A stretch of DNA of 64,000 bases from Rhizobiales bacterium UBA3584 (lineage in GTDB: Bacteria; Pseudomonadota; Alphaproteobacteria; Rhizobiales; Devosiaceae): the NCBI GenBank assembly GCA_002375765.1, contig DFMV01000045.1, positions 1 to 64,000 of the forward strand, read 5' to 3'. Each line of letters opens with the position of its first letter. Position 1 is the stretch's first letter. The position numbers and the translations under genes are program-made. The notes under the pieces are model-generated. The model was not told the origin of the DNA. It made no database searches and worked only from the letters and a program-made list of their open reading frames with translations. Below, piece by piece: positions 58,858 to 64,000 of the stretch.

Positions 58858-58873
58858 AGTTGCACGTGAAACA
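58858..58873. promoter_or_regulatory. parS site after parB
   Basis: AGTTGCACGTGAAACA, 14 of 16 to the parS consensus, four bases after the parB stop. No GANTC motif. Confidence 0.7.
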
Positions 58874-58895
58874 TCGTGCTAAGTGGTTGATGCAA

Positions 58896-59918
58896 CTAGC
58901 GTCTTGCAGCGGCCATGCAGATCGCCAGCAAGGCCTGGCGCCCAATCGCGGGTGCGAGCGGCCCTGATTTGCGGCTTTCCAGAATTGCGCTGGCCAGTCG
59001 ATTGCAGGCTGCGGCCAAGCCATCATCGTTCCAGAGTCTGAGCTGCTGTTCGAAGCTGGACTTGCGGGAAAAGTGAATACGCGGCGTCGCACGGCTGATG
59101 ATCTGATCCATGCTCGCGCCGGTGTCGATTTCAGCCCGCATGGCCCGCAGTCGGGAAAAGTGCTGCATTGCAACGATGAGCAGACGTTGTGCGTCGGTGC
59201 CGGCGCTTGCTGCGCGCGTCATGGCTTCATCGAAGCGGCGTGCATGGCCGGTTGCGACAGCGTCAACCACAGCATCGACGGCCAGCGCAGCGTTGTCGCC
59301 GCACAGTTTCATAACCTCCTCGCGCGACAAGGTTCCACCCTCGCCGGCATAGAGAACGAGTTTTTGCAGCTCGCTTCGCGTCACCTGCCGGTCATTGCCC
59401 AGCATATCGCGCAACATGGACACCAGATCGGTTTCGAGCGTTATTTCGGCCTGAGCAAATGTCTCACGGATCAGGGTGTCAATCGTCTGGCCGGTATCGG
59501 CGTAGCATGGCAGCGCCCGGGCATCCTTGCGGGCCTCGGCCTGCTTGCGCAGGGCATCTGTGGGCTTGAGGTCAGCCCCTTCAACGATGAAAACTGTTTG
59601 AGCGCCTTCGTCCAAGAGCTCAACCAGCGTTGGGGCCAGTTTATTTGTCGCTGCCCGGATGCGGATTGTCGTCTGGCCGCCGAACAATGATGGGCTGCGC
59701 GCCAGAATCCCCAGCCGTTGCGGATCGGCGTCGATCTCGCTCATATGCAATTGAGAAAGACTCTCCGGATCGGGTGGGTCTCCGGCGAATTGCTTGACGA
59801 GCCGCGCCGCATTTTCGCTGACCAGCCCTGTGTCGGGGCCGTAAACCAGCACAAGGCCGGACGTCAGGTCGGGCCTCGACAGGAATTTCTCAATGTCACG
59901 GCCCTTGAGAGCGGTCAT
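58896..59918 (-). CDS. holA: DNA polymerase III delta subunit
   Basis: A 340-residue clamp-loader subunit that opens the sliding clamp. It starts [37 protein letters not shown], then the AAA+-like domains and C-terminal collar (RIHFSRKSSFEQQLRLWNDDGLAAACNRLASAI). Translation is coupled to lptE by an ATGA overlap. Confidence 0.93.
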   Translation of the reverse strand: MTALKGRDIEKFLSRPDLTSGLVLVYGPDTGLVSENAARLVKQFAGDPPDPESLSQLHMSEIDADPQRLGILARSPSLFGGQTTIRIRAATNKLAPTLVELLDEGAQTVFIVEGADLKPTDALRKQAEARKDARALPCYADTGQTIDTLIRETFAQAEITLETDLVSMLRDMLGNDRQVTRSELQKLVLYAGEGGTLSREEVMKLCGDNAALAVDAVVDAVATGHARRFDEAMTRAASAGTDAQRLLIVAMQHFSRLRAMRAEIDTGASMDQIISRATPRIHFSRKSSFEQQLRLWNDDGLAAACNRLASAILESRKSGPLAPAIGRQALLAICMAAARR

Positions 59919-60409
59919 TGCACCCCAAGATCGGCAAGCAGAGCCAGGCGAATGGTTTCCGCTGCGGACCTGGCTGCCTGCTCCTCGGCTGCGGCGCGCG
60001 CGGCATCGTCGGCAACGATCTGGCCGTTTGTGCGATAGCCGGCAGTGGCTGATCGCGTGCCGGCGCTCATTCGCACGCCGTTCTGCTCAACACGATAAGT
60101 TATTGTAATCGTTAGCTGATATTCGGAAATTGGGCCCGGTACGTCGGAAAGTCCAATCCGTGTTGCACTGGATGAAACCTGAGCAGAAAACTGCGGCGCG
60201 TCGGCGGTTGCCGGACCAAACCGGCCCGAAAGCGTCTGATATACCACTTGCTCAAGGCGCGTTTCGGGCTCCGCATAACGCAGCGCGACGCTTTGGCTGG
60301 AGATGGCCGCATCGCCATAAACAGGCGTTAACGTGCAGCCGGCGGAAAGCCCCGCCGCTGCCAATGCAACGCCCAAACAGGTGGCGCGGACGATTCTAGC
60401 AAACGACAT
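59915..60409 (-). CDS. lptE: LPS assembly lipoprotein LptE
   Basis: A 164-residue outer membrane lipoprotein that plugs the LptD barrel. Signal peptide with lipobox LSAGC (Cys25), then TLTPVYGD, frequent in alphaproteobacterial LptE. It overlaps leuS by 14 bp and holA by 4; leuS-lptE-holA is conserved. Confidence 0.9.
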   Translation of the reverse strand: MSFARIVRATCLGVALAAAGLSAGCTLTPVYGDAAISSQSVALRYAEPETRLEQVVYQTLSGRFGPATADAPQFSAQVSSSATRIGLSDVPGPISEYQLTITITYRVEQNGVRMSAGTRSATAGYRTNGQIVADDAARAAAEEQAARSAAETIRLALLADLGVQ

Positions 60410-63017
60410 TGACGATCCTGTTGGGCACGACGATCACCTTACGTGGAGGATTGCCGTCGAGAATGCGGGCAACCGCTTCCAGTGACAAGGCCGCAGCTTC
60501 CGCCTGCGTCGAGGGAGCGTCCTTGGGCATCTCTATTTCGCCGCGCCGCTTTCCATTAACCTGAACGGCCAAAACCACAGTATCGTCAATAAGATATGCG
60601 GGATCTGCCTCGGGCCAGGGCGTGTCACAAACCATGGTCTGATGACCCAGGTTTGCCCAGCAGCTCTCGGCCAGGTGGGGCATCATCGGGGCGATGAACT
60701 GCACAAAACGCTCAATGGCAATTCGCAGGGCCGAAATATTGGCAAGCGAGGGCGATTCGCTGACGACCGGGATAAATTTCTGAATGGCGTTGGCCAGTTC
60801 ATAGATCTGGGCGACGGCGCGGTTAAATCTCAGACCGGTCAGATCGGCCTCGATCAGCGCCGTTGCCTTGTGGGCGGCTTTCAAAATGTCGATCGTGCGT
60901 GGGTCTTCCTGGTCGATCGTGCTGGGTTCGAGCGAAAGCAATTCACGCGCTTCCCCAACCAGCTTGTGGACGCGCTGCGAAAAGCGCCAGGCGCCCTCGA
61001 TACCTGCCTCTGTCCATTGGACGTCGCGTTCGGGCGGAGAGTCCGAGAGCACAAACCAGCGCACGGTATCGGCGCCATAGGCGGCAATCATATCGTCGGG
61101 ATCGATGACGTTGCGCTTGGATTTGCTCATTTTTTCGATCGATCCGATGGTCACCGGCTCGCCGGTAACCGATGAGGTCGCCACACGCTGCCCATCGGAT
61201 GTTTCGAGCACGACCTCGGACGGCGACATCCAGTTGCCCTGGGCGTCCTTGTAGGTCTCGTGGGTCACCATGCCCTGGGTGAACAGGCCCTTGAATGGTT
61301 CATCGATGTCCATGTGCCCGGTGCGGCTCATGGCGCGGGCGAAAAAGCGCGAATAGAGCAGGTGCAGAATGGCGTGTTCGATGCCGCCGATATACTGGTC
61401 GACCGGCAGCCATTCGTTGGCCATTTCCGGAATGGTCGGGTTTTCAGCCCGCGGCGCTGTAAAGCGCACGAAATACCATGAGGAATCAACGAATGTGTCC
61501 ATGGTATCGGTTTCACGCCGCGCCTTTGAGCCGCATGAGGGACAATCGACCTGCTTGAAGGTCGGGTGCCTGTCGAGCGGATTGCCGGGCGTATCGAATT
61601 CCACATCGGCCGGCAGACGTACCGGCAGCTGATCCTTGGGCACGGGCACGATGCCGCATGTGTCGCAATGGATTACCGGGATCGGGCACCCCCAGTAGCG
61701 CTGGCGGGAAATGCCCCAGTCGCGCAGCCGGTAATTGACCTGGCGGACACCCTGGGGCTTGCCTTCAACCTTTCTGGTTTCAAGAAAGCGGGCAATGGCG
61801 TCCTTGGCCGCATCGACGTCCAATCCATCGAGGAAGCCGGAATTGAAGGCTACGCCCGGTCCGGTATAGGCTTCGGCGCCAATGGAAAATTCATCGGCGT
61901 CGGCATCGGGTGGCAGAACGACCGGGATAACCGGCAGATCGTAGTTGCGTGCGAATTCGAGATCGCGCTGATCGTGGGCCGGACAGCCAAAAATCGCACC
62001 GGTGCCGTAGTCCATCAACACGAAATTGGCGACATAAACGGGCAGAGTGGCGCCTTCGATGACCGGATGCTTGACGGTGATCGCGGTCCGGTAGCCCTTT
62101 TTATCGGCCTTTTCGATCGCTTCGGCCGACGTACCCATGCGATGACATTCGGCGATAAACGCGGCGAGATCTGCGTCGTTCTTGGCGATATGGGCGGCGA
62201 TTGGATGATCGGCCGAAAGCGCGACGAACGAGGCGCCGAACAGGGTGTCGGGGCGGGTGGTAAAAACTTCAACGCTAGGTTGATCGGCATCGCCTTCGGC
62301 GATCTCGAACAACACCCGCAACCCTTCGGAGCGGCCGATCCAGTTTCGCTGCATCAGACGTACTTTTTCGGGCCAGTCGGTCAAACCGTCGATCGCGGAC
62401 AGCAGATCTTCAGCGAAGTCGGAAATCTTGAAGAACCACTGGGTCAATTCGCGCTGTTCGACCAGGGCGCCCGAGCGCCAGCCGCGACCGTCAATCACCT
62501 GCTCATTGGCCAGCACCGTATGATCGACCGGATCCCAGTTGACCTTGGAGGACTTGCGCGTCACCAGGCCCGCTTCGAGCATGTCGATGAACAACATCTG
62601 CTGACGATGATAATATTCCTCGTCACAGGTCGCGAATTCCCTGCTCCAGTCGAGCGAAAAGCCCATGGATTGCAGTTGCTTGCGCATCGCAGCGATGTTT
62701 TCATATGTCCAGTCGCGCGGGTGAACCTTGTTGGCCATAGCCGCATTTTCGGCCGGCATCCCGAAGGCGTCCCAGCCCATTGGGTGCAAAACCTTCTTGC
62801 CCTTGGCGCGCTGGAACCGGGCCACCACATCGCCCATGGTGTAATTGCGCACATGGCCCACATGGATGCGGCCCGAGGGATAGGGGAACATCTCGAGGAC
62901 GTAATAGGGCTGACGCGGATCGTCGTTGGACGTTTCGAAGGTTTTCTTCTCCGCCCAGACCTTTTGCCAGTGGGGTTCTTGTTCGCGCGGATTGTAGCGC
63001 TCGGAAGCGTTTGCCAT
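60396..63017 (-). CDS. leuS: leucyl-tRNA synthetase
   Basis: An 873-residue class I synthetase. It has the HIGH-equivalent [14 protein letters not shown], the CP1 editing domain ([12 protein letters not shown]), a zinc-like region ([16 protein letters not shown]) and KMSKSKRN. The start is ATG 63017 ([21 protein letters not shown]); 21 further codons upstream do not fit the family. First gene of leuS-lptE-holA. Confidence 0.97.
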   Translation of the reverse strand: MANASERYNPREQEPHWQKVWAEKKTFETSNDDPRQPYYVLEMFPYPSGRIHVGHVRNYTMGDVVARFQRAKGKKVLHPMGWDAFGMPAENAAMANKVHPRDWTYENIAAMRKQLQSMGFSLDWSREFATCDEEYYHRQQMLFIDMLEAGLVTRKSSKVNWDPVDHTVLANEQVIDGRGWRSGALVEQRELTQWFFKISDFAEDLLSAIDGLTDWPEKVRLMQRNWIGRSEGLRVLFEIAEGDADQPSVEVFTTRPDTLFGASFVALSADHPIAAHIAKNDADLAAFIAECHRMGTSAEAIEKADKKGYRTAITVKHPVIEGATLPVYVANFVLMDYGTGAIFGCPAHDQRDLEFARNYDLPVIPVVLPPDADADEFSIGAEAYTGPGVAFNSGFLDGLDVDAAKDAIARFLETRKVEGKPQGVRQVNYRLRDWGISRQRYWGCPIPVIHCDTCGIVPVPKDQLPVRLPADVEFDTPGNPLDRHPTFKQVDCPSCGSKARRETDTMDTFVDSSWYFVRFTAPRAENPTIPEMANEWLPVDQYIGGIEHAILHLLYSRFFARAMSRTGHMDIDEPFKGLFTQGMVTHETYKDAQGNWMSPSEVVLETSDGQRVATSSVTGEPVTIGSIEKMSKSKRNVIDPDDMIAAYGADTVRWFVLSDSPPERDVQWTEAGIEGAWRFSQRVHKLVGEARELLSLEPSTIDQEDPRTIDILKAAHKATALIEADLTGLRFNRAVAQIYELANAIQKFIPVVSESPSLANISALRIAIERFVQFIAPMMPHLAESCWANLGHQTMVCDTPWPEADPAYLIDDTVVLAVQVNGKRRGEIEMPKDAPSTQAEAAALSLEAVARILDGNPPRKVIVVPNRIVNVVC

Positions 63018-63110
63018 AGAAAGTACCGGTCGCGGCCCTATACTTGAGAAGAGATGAGAAATTGGGTAGGCGACCATCACCAGAAAAGCGCCGGAAGGTC
63101 AACCATTCCC

Positions 63111-63785
63111 ATGAGCCCAAACGCCCCGGAAACCGCTGCCCAGCGGCTCGCGGACATCAGGAACCGCATGGATCGCGCCGCCAATCGCATTGCAGGCAGC
63201 GTCCCTGCCGAACTGGTGGCGGTATCCAAGACGTTCGACGCCGACACGATCATTCCGGTCATAGAGGCCGGCCAGCGCCATTTTGGCGAAAACCGAGTTC
63301 AGGAGGCCCAGGGAAAATGGCCGGATTTAAAGGCGGCGTATCCCAATATTGTTCTCCATCTGATTGGGCCGCTGCAGACCAACAAGGCTGGTGACGCCGT
63401 AGCGCTGTTCGATGTCATCGAGAGTGTGGATCGCGACAAGCTGGCCAGAATTCTGGCAAGCGAGATGGAAAAGCAGGACCGCAAGCTGCCGTGTTTTGTG
63501 CAGGTCAATATCGGCGGCGAGGAACAAAAGGCCGGGGTGGTGGTATCGGAAACTGTTGAATTCGTGGGCCGATGCAGGGATCAATATGGGCTCGATATCG
63601 TTGGATTGATGTGCATTCCGCCGCTCGGGGAAGCGCCGGGTCCGTATTTTGCCCAGCTGGCGCGTTTGGCCAAGGAAGCGGGTGTATCGCAACTTTCGAT
63701 GGGCATGAGTTCGGATTTCGAGACGGCAATCGTGATGGGAGCGACACAGGTTCGAGTGGGTTCAGCTCTTTTCGGCGCCCGATAA
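63111..63785 (+). CDS. YggS-family PLP homeostasis protein
   Basis: A 224-residue alanine-racemase-fold protein that binds pyridoxal phosphate. VAVSKTFDAD has the PLP lysine, and GENRVQEAQGKW, HLIGPLQTNKAG and SMGMSSDFETAI are typical. It affects PLP and amino acid balance without a known enzymatic reaction. ATG 63111 follows GGAAGG. Divergent from leuS. Confidence 0.94.
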   Translation: MSPNAPETAAQRLADIRNRMDRAANRIAGSVPAELVAVSKTFDADTIIPVIEAGQRHFGENRVQEAQGKWPDLKAAYPNIVLHLIGPLQTNKAGDAVALFDVIESVDRDKLARILASEMEKQDRKLPCFVQVNIGGEEQKAGVVVSETVEFVGRCRDQYGLDIVGLMCIPPLGEAPGPYFAQLARLAKEAGVSQLSMGMSSDFETAIVMGATQVRVGSALFGAR

Positions 63786-63888
63786 CGCGCATGTGATTGG
63801 CGATTGTTCGACCGGACCTCAATTGAATCGTATGTCCTTGAGAAGGCAGGTGTGTAACCCTCGCCAATGAGAATCGGGAGTTTTGCTG

Positions 63889-64000
63889 ATGAATAAGCGC
63901 CGTTTGCTGGTTGTCGATGATGACGCCGAATTGCGTGCCGCATTGGTGGGGCAGCTCGAACCTTATCGGGAGTTCGATATCACCGAAGCCGAAACAGCGG
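63889..64000 (+). CDS. response regulator, N-terminal part (cut by window end)
   Basis: The first 37 codons read MNKRRLLVVDDDAELRAALVGQLEPY, the start of a receiver domain with the acidic pocket Asp10-Asp11-Asp12. CGGGAG precedes the ATG. The phospho-acceptor and any output domain lie beyond the window, so its type (OmpR, NtrC) cannot be told. Confidence 0.8.
   Translation, partial: MNKRRLLVVDDDAELRAALVGQLEPYREFDITEAETA

Overview
The window is a dense, GC-rich stretch of core bacterial chromosome, and everything in it points to an alphaproteobacterium of the Hyphomicrobiales. A Devosia/Pelagibacterium-like relative is my best guess, but that is inferred from gene order and repeat style, not tested. 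The key evidence is the right-hand third: maf-aroE-coaE-dnaQ on one side and hemE-hemJ-rho-mnmE-mnmG-rsmG-parA-parB on the other, diverging from a 446-bp non-coding gap (49731-50176). This is the classic alphaproteobacterial origin neighbourhood. The gap holds two perfect TTAA-N7-TTAA CtrA boxes, DnaA-box-like sequences, two GANTC sites and an AT-rich stretch against hemE, so I call it oriC.

Layout. 1-3.2 kb: xylose use (xylB broken by an in-frame stop, xylA, a GH43 beta-xylosidase). 3.3-7.6 kb: ohr/ohrR peroxide pair, then a ScfR/RamB-type regulator divergent from a 73-aa unknown protein and isocitrate lyase aceA. 7.7-14.1 kb: cold-shock/DUF1294 fusion, MFS exporter, prfC, DinB, GNAT, comM. 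14.4-20.2 kb: lone receiver protein, GH25 lysozyme-like lipoprotein with a duplicated 3' end, marC, gshB, yraN, rsmI, and a divergent LpoA-like lipoprotein. 20.3-28.3 kb: hemW-rdgB-rph, divergent from the heat-shock group hrcA-grpE-dnaK-dnaJ. 28.4-36.4 kb: flavin reductase, pyrF, dapB, gpmA, AI-2E transporter, Ada-like methyltransferase, DUF2244, nth, adenosine kinase, coaA. 36.4-40.4 kb: histidine genes hisE, hisF, hisA, hisH, hisB with two small passengers. 40.6-49.7 kb: hslV-GNAT-hslU, a DUF6644/DUF6152 pair, XRE, Smr, Tim44-like, fxsA, secB, dnaQ, coaE, aroE, maf. 49.7-64 kb: oriC, the hemE-parB run, holA-lptE-leuS, yggS and the start of a response regulator.

No transposase, prophage, CRISPR array, rRNA or tRNA was seen, and there is no obvious accessory gene cluster. 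The most interesting signal is not a gene. A 10-bp palindrome, TTCACGTGAA (the core of the ParB site parS), occurs ten times, plus one TCCACGTGAA and one TGCACGTGAA variant counted within the eleven 16-mer sites listed here. These lie from 3.2 to 58.9 kb on both sides of the putative origin. Nine of the eleven carry a substitution that creates a GANTC (CcrM methylation) motif inside the site. Other local oddities are a duplicated hisF 5' end forming a 37-codon ORF wedged with ATGA overlaps between hisA and hisF, an 83-bp duplication of the lysozyme gene end, and long inverted repeats at the MFS promoter and between prfC and dinB.
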